Source: Isoetes taiwanensis (taxonomy: Eukaryota > Streptophyta > Lycopodiopsida > Isoetales > Isoetaceae). Taken from it: 64,000 nucleotides of DNA. A program made the position numbers and the translations under genes. Every line of letters starts with the position of its first letter. Position 1 is the first letter of the stretch. The stretch is taken from contig JAJEKV010000075.1 of NCBI GenBank assembly GCA_021234155.1, positions 2,783,280 to 2,847,279 of the forward strand. Reading direction: 5' to 3'. The notes below the pieces were generated by a model. The model was given only the letters and a program-made list of their open reading frames with translations. It did not search any database and had not been told where the DNA came from. Positions 31,835 through 43,233 of the stretch are shown piece after piece.

Positions 31835-34035
31835 GCATGGAACTAGTATTGGGGATGGTGCGAATGAATTGAATACCTGCTGCTGGCTGCCACTGCAAGG
31901 ATGTGGCATATTTCTTTCCTTGTAAGATGCCCTTGCCATCTACAAGTGAAATTTTGATCTGATGCTGAAATGTAATGTTTCTCAAGGGCTCAATAGCACA
32001 GTGACCCAGTTGATCTCTCCGAAAAATCCATTCTTTGAAATCATAAGTTTCTTCCAATAACTCGATGTCTGGACGAGGATTGTAGGAATCTTGGATAACC
32101 TCAATCATTGCTGGTAGGCTGAGAGCTTTTTTTCGAGCAAGACGTTTAGAGAACCTACTGAACATCTGATCAATTTGATCGTGTGTATGACCAACAAGCA
32201 GGAAACCAATCTTCACCTTCTTGAAGATTTGTTTCTCTACTAGCATAGCACAGTAAGCAAACAACGCCTGATTCTTATTTTCCCTTGTCGTGTTGTCTAG
32301 CTGAAGATACAGAACCGGTGGTATATGTTCTAGATTGGAAAGAAGCTTATTCAATATTGTGATAGTGAGATTTGGATCAGCATGAATATTTGGATAATTC
32401 AAAAATGCCTTGCAAGATAGTTTTCCATTAAATACCATAGCACCAACAACATGCAGATGTATGAAATCTTCTTCAGCAGCATCCTTAGGCACATTGACAA
32501 AATGTGGTAGGGTGGTCTTCTTCTGGTCCATTCCATCAATAACAACTGATATGTAGTTGAGTGGTTGTTCCAGTGCTTTCTTCCTATGTTTTGTCAATTT
32601 TCTCCTTTCCAAAGATTGTTGTTCCCTGTGCTTGTTCAGTTTCTCCTTCAATGCATCTGAAATGAAAATATGTTTAGGAAAGAACCTACTTTTGAGTAGA
32701 ACTAGGCAAGAACACGTCCTGGAAGCTTACTTTTAGTGTGAAGTGTCCTTGCATTTTGTCTCTGAGCTTTTAATTCAGAGCATGTAGCACAAACAGACAT
32801 CCGGTGCTTTCTAGGAATGGACATGCGAGAAAACTCTTTTTTCCAGAGCACAGTGAAGTAAGAGTAGCAGACATGGCGTTCTCCAGCCTCGACACACATG
32901 TCCTTGTAATTATCGTAGACTTCACGTTTCCTGAAGTTGTCACTCAAGTGGTACATGGGGCTGTTAGGGAGTTTCTCGCAACTCCTTAAAGAAACCTTCC
33001 ATCCAGGAAACACATTGAAGGGCATGAATTCTGGATATACCTCCTGAATGGCAGTAGTCATTAATGCCTGGATTCTTGTCAAGCCTTTTCTTCAGGCGGT
33101 GAAGTCGTCTGCTGCCTAAAGCATGAATCAATTTGAAGGCCGTTTGACAGACGGCGTGGCCACCAGCTGTGTAAGTAAACTTCTCACCACAATCTGGCCT
33201 AATATTGAAGGCTAAGTAGCCCCTTTGGTCTAGCAGAGTCATTGAACTGTAAGTATCACGAATCAACCTCAACTCCTTTAGTCCAATCTTAAGCAAACAA
33301 CGTTGAGAACAACAGTGCTTTGTATGTGTTGCCCGCAAGTGAGCCTCGTCCATGAGTTTCTTTCTTCTAACGGTTGTACATGCTTTCTTGTGTAAGTTAC
33401 GCTTAAGATTCTTACTTGCAGGGGCTTTGAATTCGAACATGGAGTCTTGTGGCTGAGAGATCTTGTGGCTGTGTTTCTTCGTCTGAGAGATCAACATGAG
33501 GTGTACTTGTAGATGCTGAGAGGTTTGATGTGGGCAAGTCCTGGGGGGAGGTGCTTTCCCTCTCTCTGGGAAAAAGTAATCGAGGCTGGTGACGTAGTTG
33601 ACCAGCTCCTGAAGTGTCGTAGTAGAACACAGGAGTTGCGTGTCGCTGACTGCTCCCACTTGTTGTAGTACCATTTAGTGAAATGGATGGAGTTGGTGTG
33701 ATTTGCCTCCATGGAGGGAGCCTACGGTGGACTATGGGCGACGTACTAAAATGAACTGGAGTAGGTAGTCTGAGCTCTCTAGCCTGTGGTGGAGTAAAAC
33801 GCATTGGTGGGGGCAAACGACGTTCAGGAGCAGGGTGTGGTGGAGTAAATTGAACTGGTGGTGGAAGCCGAGGTGGTCATGCTGGAGTAAGCTCAACAGA
33901 GCTGGGTGTTGGAATGTCGGAGCTAGAATATTCGTGACTACTTCCTGGTGTCTGTTGAGGAGGTGTGAAAGTCATTGCAGGAGGGAGCCTGCGAACATGA
34001 GTTGGAGGCTCTGCAGTTCTTTTCTCTCGAGCCAT
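31835..34035 (-). pseudogene. Element B transposase, 5' part (DUF7869-type DDE)
   Basis: The likely start is the ATG at 34035. A Pro-rich N-terminus repeats 'RRLPPxMxFTPPQ' and has one in-frame TGA near 33880. It passes through a Cys-rich module ('HTKHCCSQRCLL'), a helical region and 'MSVCATCSELKAQ'. A likely intron follows (donor aaaGTAAGC near 32732, acceptor tttcag near 32656). The catalytic part then has 'VVIDGMDQKKTTLPHF', 'LYLQLDNTTRENKNQALF' and 'GFLLVGHTHDQIDQMF', the DUF7869/DDE pattern also found in element A. The gene is cut at 31835 by the LTR retrotransposon and continues at 18645. It is divergent from the ParB-like gene across the palindrome array. Confidence 0.8.
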
Positions 34036-34058
34036 ACTCAGAACGTTAGCGTCACACT

Positions 34059-34732
34059 GTATAAATTTATACGACAGAAGAACAGACGGTATAAATTTAT
34101 ACAGAGATGGTATAAATTTATACAGGAAAGGGAAACTCTTGGCGGCAGACAGTATAAATTTATACGGAGATGGTATAAATTTATACAGAGGAGGGCAACA
34201 TAGAACAGTAATGGTATAAATTTATACGAAAACTCACAGACACTTGTATTGGAAACTTTATGGAGAAACGCTATACGAAACGACACTTAGCAGGGGTACT
34301 TAAGCCCGGCGCCGGCCACCCTATTTTCCATATACGCAGCTCGGAGTCGAAGGCGCTCGCGGTCCGCCTTATATACCCCTTCTTATTTGCTCTCCGGAAC
34401 GTCTATACGCTAGTCCATACGGTCATGGCCACGTAAGTCTACTTTCCGTACTGTTTTAGTTTCTCTTTTGTCTTAATCTGTTAGAGTGTAAGCCCCCACG
34501 GTATAAATTTATACCGAGATGGCTCTGGATCGGTATAAATTTATACGCCCCGTGCTCGAGCGGTATAAATTTATACCGTTAAAGAACACTTGCGGTATAA
34601 ATTTATACCGGATGTGTTCTGGAACGGTATAAATTTATACCGCTCGAGCACGGATCGTATAAATTTATACCGATCCAGAGCCATCTCGGTATAAATTTAT
34701 ACCGCTCTTGCTCGGGGCGTATAAATTTATAC
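34059..34732. repeat. Array of 14 GTATAAATTTATAC palindromes in the divergent promoter
   Basis: The perfect 14-base palindrome GTATAAATTTATAC starts at 34059, 34089, 34110, 34152, 34173, 34214, 34501, 34533, 34563, 34595, 34627, 34657, 34689 and 34719. In the second group it often extends to CGGTATAAATTTATACCG. The array occupies the gap between the transposase start (34035) and the ParB-like gene (34937). Binding by an element-encoded protein is the obvious idea. Each copy also contains TATAAA on both strands and could act as a core promoter. Confidence 0.95.
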
Positions 34733-34936
34733 CGTATCAAAATTGTTTTGGAATCTTGGTGTCTAGTGCTTAAAGAATAGACCCGAACCTTAATATTTTA
34801 GTAATATTGTTGTGTTTTAAGCTTAAATAAGACAAAAGAAGTGTTAATTTAATGTGGATTTTATGCCCTTTTAGCCTCCGTTTTTACTGTTTTTGTGTGT
34901 CAAAAAGTCGAAAAATGTTCTGTTTTTTACGAAAAA

Positions 34937-37900
34937 ATGGGTTTTTTAACGCACAGTTCCGGCCCAAGGATAAAATTTGTACAGAAAGGCCAATCTTCAC
35001 AGGCTGCACCTCCTGTGCCACAGACATACGAACTAAAAGACCAGACGTGGTACGTCCACAGGGGCGCAAGAGAGAGCAAACCAACTGACGCGTACCTGTA
35101 CTTGTGCCATCAGTCAGGGAAGGGCAAGTACAAGGCCGATGAATATTATCCTGCCGGCGAAATTATAAACCTTTTGGCTACAGAAAACGAAGATGAACTT
35201 TTAATGAAGTGCATGCATGACAATGGGGAAGTCTTCTATGTTCTTAATAGTAAAATGCTTAGATTAAGCATGTGCAAGCCCAAAGACGTGCATGAGTACA
35301 TATCTGAAAATTACAAGGGCGGCTATGTAAGTTATTCTTAGTAGCTTTACGTATAAATTTATACCGTCATCCTCCTAACTTAACCCTGCATTACAGGATA
35401 TAGGCGTTGGTCAAAGGTCTGTGGTACCCCACTACTGTCGAAGCGGAAGAAAAAGATGAGGAAGTAGAAGAAGAGGAAGAGGAGGAAATAGTAATACCAA
35501 AGGGAAAGGGTAGGAAGCACTCACTGGTAGTAGATACACAGCCTCCCACCAAAAAAAAGTCTAGAGCCACAAAGTCATTGACTATAGAGGAGTCAGCAGA
35601 AGCTCTTCAGAAGGCTCCTGGAGCAGATATTGTTGTGAAGCCCGTAGATAAGTCAAGTGCTATTATAAAACGGGTTAATGCCACTAAACTGCTTAAGCAA
35701 ACAATTTCCTTGACATTGAGCACTATTAAGAGGCCGCCTAAAAATGAAGATGGGGTCAGAGTTCTTCAGGTACGAAAGCTGTACGCGGCTCATGTGGCTA
35801 TACTCAAGCAAAGAATGAGAAGGAAGCCTCATGCCCATGTGTCGCCACTAGTTGTAATGGTTGACAGGAGTCAGTGCAACCAACTAAAAGATTATAAAAA
35901 GGCTAACTTCGAGGATTACACATATTTTGTACTTGGAGGCACACATAGTTACAAAGCAAGGAAGGAACTTTCAAAAGAAGAATCCCGTAACGAAGTTTGG
36001 AAGAGCGTAGAAGCACATATCTACGTTGGAGTCACAGACGAGGAAGCAAAGGTCATTGCCGTGAGTCATAATCTCGACAATGACTTCAGACTAAAAATGA
36101 GTCTTATAGACAAGATCCGCTTCATGCACCGGGAGTATGTAGAGTTCAAGCAAGTGCATGGAGAGGACTTCAAAAAACAAAAGAACAAGCTTCAAGAACT
36201 TCGAGAAGCATGTGTCACAGAGTGCTGCCTCAGCTATGATTCAGATAAGAAGCCCATAATGGCTGTGAAGCAGTACGACAATTACTTCCAGCTTGCTTTC
36301 AGAGACGGTCAAGTAAGTAAAAGCTTTAATTTAGTTCTCTGTAGTATGAACTTTGTAAATGCGTACCAAGGAAGACCAGCCACGGTAAAAATTTATACTG
36401 TGCCTGGTCACGGTATGAATTTATACCGTGCCTGGCCACGGTTTAAATTTAAACCGTGCCCAGCCACGGTATAAATTCATACCGTGCCTGGTCACGGTAT
36501 AAATTTATACCGTGGCTGGTCACGGTATAAATTTATACCGTGGCTGGTCTTCCGTGTGCAATTAAATAGTAGACTTCACAACAAACGCTTGCTCGCCATT
36601 CAACACTAAAATACTTGTGTTCGATCGTTGACAGGTGTGGGATCTTCAAGAAAGAATATTTTGTATGTTCGAAGATGGTGAGCTGAAAGAACAATCTACC
36701 TCTGCCGGAAAAAAACCAAAAAAAAATAATGAGGCAAAACAAAAAAACATGAGCATCGTACCCTGGACGCAGCTACAGGGTTTGAAAAGCAAAGAAATTT
36801 TTGTAAGACCTAGAAAAAGTTGTGGCCAAAGAATTCACTCTCGACGAAATGGCCAAAGAAGCTAAGACGTAAGCCACATTTCTTATGTCGTGTTCTTTTT
36901 TTCCTAATTTTGTCTGACCACATTTTTCCCTCTACAGTCAGAAAGACATTGTCACCTGCCAGGCAGAATTAATGAAGCAACTAAACCTGGAGGACTGGGA
37001 GGAGTGCAAGTCTTTATATCCAACCTCTACTACAGATTCTATTATCAGAGAGCACGCTGTTAATTTCAGTGGCTGGGTAAGTTGTGCAGAAAATACTTTT
37101 TGTTTTTGTGCCTTTGTCTCACAGTTTTCTTACAGAATAAGAAGAAAGGCCTACCAACAGGATTTTTAAACCTGGTTCGTAGGGCCAAGGAGGAGAGGCA
37201 GAGACTGAAAGCAATTGAGCAAGGAAAGCAAGTCAGCACTAGCAGTTTTGACACTACTTACGAGAAATTTACTACATTTGGTCAGGACGTCCAGTACAGG
37301 GTTGTTCAGGGTGACTGCACGAGGCTGGGGACGCTTTTAGACAAACAAAACTTTACGTTATGCATTGCAGATATTCCTTATGGCTTCAAAATCAAGGATA
37401 GCACTTTTGACGAGGAGGCTTTTACTCACGTGCAAGTCCGTTCTTTCTTGGATGGCCTAAAAGAAGTCACGACATCCGGCCGGAGGGTCATCATTTTTCA
37501 TTCCGACTGCGGACGATGTCGGTGCTAAAGCCATTGGGAGTCATGCAACGCGGGCTTCGAAAACTGCGTATGGTAAGCTTTGAATTTCTTGCTTTTCTAG
37601 TTACTTTAACACCACGGTATAAATTTATACCACAGTCGCCTCGTGGTATAAATTTATACAGCAAGGCAATGGTGGTATAAATTTATACCGCCACACCACT
37701 TAACTAACTTATTTTGTTCGTTTTCTTTCCACCAATGTTTAATTGCTTTTTTGTTTGGCAGGCTAAAAACAAATGTCAAAGGACATGGTGGTGGTCCGCA
37801 ACAATAAGTCTGCTTTGAACATTTCCATATTGGTTTTTACAGCGCAGACGCCAAAAAAACCATGGTTCATTTCAATACGCAGAATGAAAAGACTCCACCT

Positions 37901-38440
37901 TGCAACGCCTTTCAGTTTCCGGCTGTTCTACAAAAATTGAGAGACCCACAACGACAAGGAGCTGTGGTATCTCATTATCAGAAGCCACAGCGGCTAATTA
38001 ATAATTTAATTCAATGCTTTTCTCGCCCAGGAGACTGGATTCTAGATGCATTTTCAGGCTCAGGCACCACAGCAGTTTGCGCCCTTAAGCAAGGGCGCAA
38101 TATTGTCTCCGTCGACATAGACCAGGACAAAATAAGTTTCATCAGGACGAGGATAAGCTCTTGTGAATCCTTTCCTGATGAAAACGAGGAACTAGGAGCA
38201 AAAAACGGTGCTGGCGATGTGAAAGGCACATATACAGAAATCCAGCCTCCACTTACGGGAAGAAAAGATGAGGAGGTGGAGTTTGTCGATCTGGAGCCTG
38301 TGGTGCCTGAGCCCGAGAAACAGCCTGAACCTGTACCATTGGAATCAGAAGGGGGCGTCTCTGCTGCTAAAACCTCGCAAGAGACTGATCCTAAGGGGTA
38401 CGAGAGTCCTGTGGACTGGGAAGAGCCACCTGTCGTATAA
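34937..38440 (+). CDS. ParB-like domain plus DNA N4/N6-methyltransferase, spliced, with in-frame stops
   Basis: Proposed exons: 34937-35326 (donor GTAAGT), 35404-36312, 36635-~36868, ~36939-37075, then exons to ~37570 and ~37760-38440. Exon 2 has an acidic start, then a ParB/sulfiredoxin-fold-like region: 'YFVLGGTHSYKARKEL' and 'VTDEEAKVIAVSHNLDND' (compare ParB GGxHRxxA and DEEAxxLAxxEN). The C-terminal part is a permuted methyltransferase: motif IV 'CIADIPYGF', then motif I 'ILDAFSGSGTTAVCALKQG'. That order is typical of the beta class that makes N4mC or N6mA. Two in-frame TAA codons (37526 and about 37806) and a slip near 36818 interrupt it. Palindromes sit in introns and at the stop codon. 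Confidence 0.65.
35351..35364. repeat. Element B palindrome in intron 1
   Basis: A perfect GTATAAATTTATAC between the splice donor at 35327 and the next exon at 35404. Confidence 0.9.
36370..36552. repeat. Six-unit palindrome array with compensatory variants
   Basis: About 30-base units: the palindrome CGGTATAAATTTATACCG or a variant, with spacers tgcctggtca, tgcctggcca, tgcccagcca and tggctggtca. One unit is 'cggtttaaatttaaaccg', symmetric on both arms. Two others, 'cggtatgaatttataccg' and 'cggtataaattcataccg', are reverse complements of each other. The array is enclosed by inverted 'gaagaccagccacgg' and 'ccgtggctggtcttc'. It lies in the intron after 36312. Confidence 0.9.
37617..37688. repeat. 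Three element B palindromes in a methyltransferase intron
   Basis: GTATAAATTTATAC at 37617, 37646 and 37675, spaced 29 bases apart, between the exon ending near 37570 and the exon starting near 37760. Confidence 0.9.
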
Positions 38441-38448
38441 ATTTATAC
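38435..38448. repeat. Element B palindrome overlapping the stop codon
   Basis: GTATAAATTTATAC begins in the last codons of the methyltransferase frame. The stop TAA (38438-38440) is part of the palindrome. Confidence 0.9.
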
Positions 38449-41400
38449 AAACAGTATTTTAAATTAACTTTCATTGTAATCTATGTGCTAAGAATTTCAA
38501 TATATTTTGATGAAGATTTTTCAACTGAAAACTTTGTCTCTTTAACAATGCTTAATTAGAACAAATCTTTCTTGATTTATGATTTCACATTCTTTCTCTT
38601 TTCTATGTTTGATTTTCTTAGTACTTATATTAAGCTGGCAAAAAGACAAACTATATTTCCTTCTATTTTCAACAACAAATACTTAATGAGTTTTTAAATT
38701 TAATGTCTCTCTCCTCAAAACAAGCTTTTTGGGTTGCCCCTAGGTTGTTTACGTGGGTTTTTGGCATATCCTAGGTATATGCTAGAATATCCCTAGGATA
38801 TGCTGGTGACTGCTCCAAACCTCCTATTTCCTGTAAACTCTCGGTCAGCTGGTAAAGAACTCCACCTCTCATTTCTTGAAGCCAACTGGGTAACTGGCAA
38901 GGCAGGGATTGGCGCTTCAATCCGATGAAGAATAAGAACACATCTTGGTTCGAAAATCCTTAGTTAAGAACCGACCTGCTTAGTTAAGAACCGACCTGGT
39001 ATAAGCCCCCCAATAGTAATGTGCGATCGGAGCTTGCCCAGCATGATCATCTATCCTGGCCGCTTCAATCATTCCTTCAGAGGTAAGTTGTATCCAACCT
39101 CCTTCAGCTTTTGAATCTAATCTAAAACTTATCTGAGAGTTGGACATGAGCTTGAGCTGAAACGAGCTTGTGAAGAATCAAATCTTCAAGGTCCATCTGT
39201 GATATATGGTTGCATGCCGGTTATACCAAATTAGCTCTTCTGGCTTTAAGATTCATCCCCTTGCAGGTAATGCTTTTGTCTTTTACTCACTATTCCCCTG
39301 ACTTTTGTTTTGTGGTATGCATTAATATTTCAGGCTTCCCTGTTTTATGCTAGGTGCTTATATGATCGATGAAGGTTCTGAAGGTATTTTAGAGCAGAGC
39401 AGACCCTCTGTGTTTCGATATTCTTTAATCTTCCAGCCTGCTTCCCAAATCTTAAAAATATACTGGTGAATTTCTGCTAGAATAAGATGATGAAGATCTT
39501 ATTATTTCGCTTGAGGCAAACCCCTAAGATATGGTCCAATCTCAAGCAGCATGCCAACATCAAATAAGGATCTCCCTTATGTCTTTGTTCCTCTGTTCCT
39601 CTTATGCAATGGACAAGTTTATCATGAGTATATAGCACTATTGCCTTCAAATAGCATAGTAATATAATCAGTGATGCAGGTCTAGAATTGAAAGAGGGCT
39701 CTCCAACTTGCTTTTGAAGGACCAACTGAACATTATGTCATGCGCCATCTATCTGGTAATGAAGATTGATGTATAAAATCCACCTTACCCGAAAATTGTT
39801 AAAATCGTGTCCCATCCTAGATGATGTGACAGACCTATTGCCTTCTCTCAGCAGGCTAATAACTTTAAATTCATTTTATTACCCTTGAGTTAGGGGACTG
39901 ATGCGTTCTATATCCTTGGCCCTGTATATTGTTGTTTCCACTTTTTAGATGTAATCAACCAGGATAATCTAGAACTACTTCCGATGCCTCCCTCTACCTG
40001 CAATATATAGACCTTATGATTACTATATTTACCTTAATCAAAAGTGTTAAATACGCCTCTCCTGCGTAGTACCAATTACTGTTTCAAGTCTTCACACTGC
40101 TATGTCCTCTCTCTGCAACAGACAGCAGCATTTGAGCAAGAGATTGATAATTATTGTTAAATCAATAAGTATGACAGTAACCTTTATAACTTGCTCCCTC
40201 ATGACAGGCATTGGCTGCATGTCTACAGAAGAATCTATTTTTCTTTATATGGGGCATCTTTAGTATGTGTTGTGCATATAGAAGCCATTTTTTTATCGTT
40301 CGTTGTTGTAGAAGATGATTATTCTAGTTAGTCATTTAATGAATGGTCATTGTGAGTGTGCAGCTCTGTTTGATAGAGCAGAGACACGAGATTTGCCACC
40401 ATATCAAGTTATGTCATATCCATTGTCTGATCTTATCCAAGAACATCCAACAGCTCCCCCTCGGACACATTTCGACCCTCCAAGACCTTTGCAATATGAT
40501 GCAGTTTCAAGGTACATTAGATTGCAAAGAGATGGTCATCGTTTGCATTTCTTTTTTATAGCTTTAGATCCATTCTTCATTGAAGGCCTGAATTGGGGCC
40601 ACTCTAGACTCTGAGATGTGTTGATTTTATATGAAGATTCAGCATAAAAAAGGCTGGGCTTCCTGATTGCATTATTAGTTCAACTGCCACACGATTTTCT
40701 GGCATAACCTGACTGGTTTTCCTTTATATAGGGCATGTTTACTATGTCTTCCTTTAGAACAGATGTCTGCACACACTACTATCTTTTGTGCTCAAATGAT
40801 CTTTTCTTTTTGATTGCAGATATTATCTTTGATACCTACTCCAGGATGGCCTATATACTTGGGGGAATTATAGATTATTTTCTATCTGGGAATTTTATAG
40901 CCTCCGTTCTCATGTTCTGACTGATTAAACTAAGGTTTTATGCTTGCTCACCTTATATTTCGACTGCCCACAGAATATGGTCATGATGGTCATGACTGTC
41001 CCAACAAGAGCAGCCTCTCGCCTCTCAATTCAAGCATGGCAACATACAAATGGCAACATCCTTTTCCTTGGGTCATCTTTATAAGTTCATATCTGATCTT
41101 CCCTATTTATTTGCTTCATTTTACGCTAGTTGTGTGCTACTAGAGTGTGATACAAGGCCCAACACATTCTGTTATTATTATTATTTAAATCATACAACAA
41201 AATCTGACATTTGTTTTTTTTTTTCATCTTCCAAAGTACTTGAAGGTTGCTAAGGCATGCAATGGATTCTTTATACAACTTGGAGGTTTGTTAAATTCAG
41301 CTTATGGACTATCAAACAAGTGAATCATTGTGGAACACGTAGCAAACAAAAAATGGAGGATTGATATTTTTAAAAATATAATTATAGAATCTATGTATTT

Positions 41401-43160
41401 TCCATTTCCTTTTTTGAGAAGCCAAATGAATCTCACTCCAGCGTGGCAAATTGTTGGCGGCTATTCTTGCAAATGCTGGGGTCAGAGCGGGTCGGAGTCG
41501 CTGGTCTGATGCAAAGGATCTTGCAAATGCTGGGGTCGGAGTCGCTGGTCTGATGCAAAGGATCGAGTTAGCTATGGGCGCTGCAGCAACTTAAAGGACT
41601 CTATTTTAAACTTTGATGAACAGACTATCTTGGTTTTGTTGAAGGGCTTTCTATGGCATTTATCCTGAAATGATCAAAGAGGTATTGAACTGGATCAGCA
41701 TTCCAAGAATCAATCACACTCTAAGGTCTTTGACTTTTGACATTCTTTAGCTTTTACTATTTTCTATCTTTTACCATTCGCAGGGCAGTATTCATTGTAC
41801 TCACATGCCAATGGAGTTGAATCAATCATACTATGAAGACCTAGGCAAAGCAACTACTTCATTGAATTATATCACACTACAACCAGGCCTCTTATGGAAT
41901 CGATTGTTGGGTAAAATGAAAACGGTCCTAATAGCTAAAGTCTATCCCCAAAAAATGTGCATGGTCAAGGTAGGAAATAAGCTAGGCAATGACTAGTCAT
42001 AATAACTAGATATAATTGCAGCTACATTGTAATGGATACATCTCCAACTCCATGACTGTCAAATATATGTTAATCAAACTCAATCGACAATACCCACCGA
42101 CATTTATGCCCCTTTACATCTAAAATAAATCTCTTTGGATCATTACTTGCACTTGCATCACAAGAACAATACAATTCCGAATAATAGACCCTACACAACA
42201 ACTAAATCTCCTAGCGGCAACACACCTATTCGCTTAGTGATCTCTTCGAGTATAATGTGGAATTCTTACAATCATGAATAGTCACCTTAGGTTATTTAAT
42301 ACTGCTTTAAACAATAGACAACTTCACTAGAACCATGAACCATAAAAAGCGTCTAATGTAAACTCTTTTGGCCCACTACTTACATTTGCATCATGAAACT
42401 TGAAGAAATACTAACGATAGACAAAGAACCACCCACCCCACTATTCTCACACATTATTGTAGATAGAACAAGTATACTTAATAACCCATGAACTCTTCTC
42501 ACATAGTCTCCCTTCTTACCTTTGCATCAACCCAATGGTGCTTGAATTCTATGGATAAATTTCATATAAAACTAATCGCAGCCCTTGCCACATCGACATG
42601 CAACAATGGTAACTACCACATCAACATGCAACAACTATAACTACATTCTAATGCACGAATTCTAACAACCTTCATAAAATCTAAGAGAATTTTACAAAAT
42701 TTAAAAGAATGTAAGCGAACCTAAAGGTATCTTATAAAATTTAAGAGAGCCTAAGTCAATCTGTGGGAATATACATAATATCTTGAAAAACCTAAAGAAA
42801 TTCAGGAAAGCCTTGATGGAATCTCACAAAGTCTCATAGAATCACATAGAATCTTGGAGAATTTAAAGGCTTCTTGGGATAATTTTTGGAAATCTAGGGA
42901 AATTCTAAAAGAATCTCATAAAAACTTGCACCTATAGGAACTTGCACCATAGCAACATGGTAAATAGGAATATAATAACTTTTGAAAAGTCCCTAAAAAT
43001 AGTAACTTTTAGCTAAAATCTTGGAGAATCTCACAAAATATCTTCATAAACTCTTAGAAAACTGGAACATACACAAACTAGAACATGCACCATGACATAT
43101 AACAACTCTATACAAATGGTGGAGGAGCAAGCCTTCCAACCATCAACAACTAAAACCCCA
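38449..43160. other. No gene recognised; element B segment interior
   Basis: 4.7 kb of AT-rich sequence between the methyltransferase and RPA-like genes. Short frames (for example 40315-40614) have no domain motifs. About 42650-43040 is a purine-rich, loosely repetitive stretch of 'aatct.a.agaat' words. No palindromes of the element B type occur here, so this part may be unrelated filler between two carried genes. Confidence 0.45.
41468..41564 (+). repeat. Short tandem duplication (~45-53 bases)
   Basis: 'ttgcaaatgctggggtc' through 'gatgcaaaggatc' occurs twice in a row. The first copy has 9 extra bases. Confidence 0.85.
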
Positions 43161-43233
43161 TTGCTTGTTCTCGTTAACCTCCATTGCTTGTCCTCATTCC
43201 TTTCGCATCCCATTAACCAGCCTCACACTGCAG

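Noticed and set aside
34059..34732. CRISPR-like array
   Set aside because: The repeats are short perfect palindromes with mirrored, irregular spacers in a eukaryotic transposon; no cas genes and no unique spacers.
37526..37808. Reassigned genetic code with TAA read as glutamine
   Set aside because: Neighbouring genes use TAA, TAG and TGA as normal stops, and stops in the RT do not fall at glutamine positions. Point mutation or unrecognised splicing is simpler.
34059..38448. Integrated giant virus or phage DNA
   Set aside because: The ParB-like/methyltransferase gene is interrupted by GT-AG introns and paired with a eukaryotic DDE transposase; no viral structural or replication genes are present.
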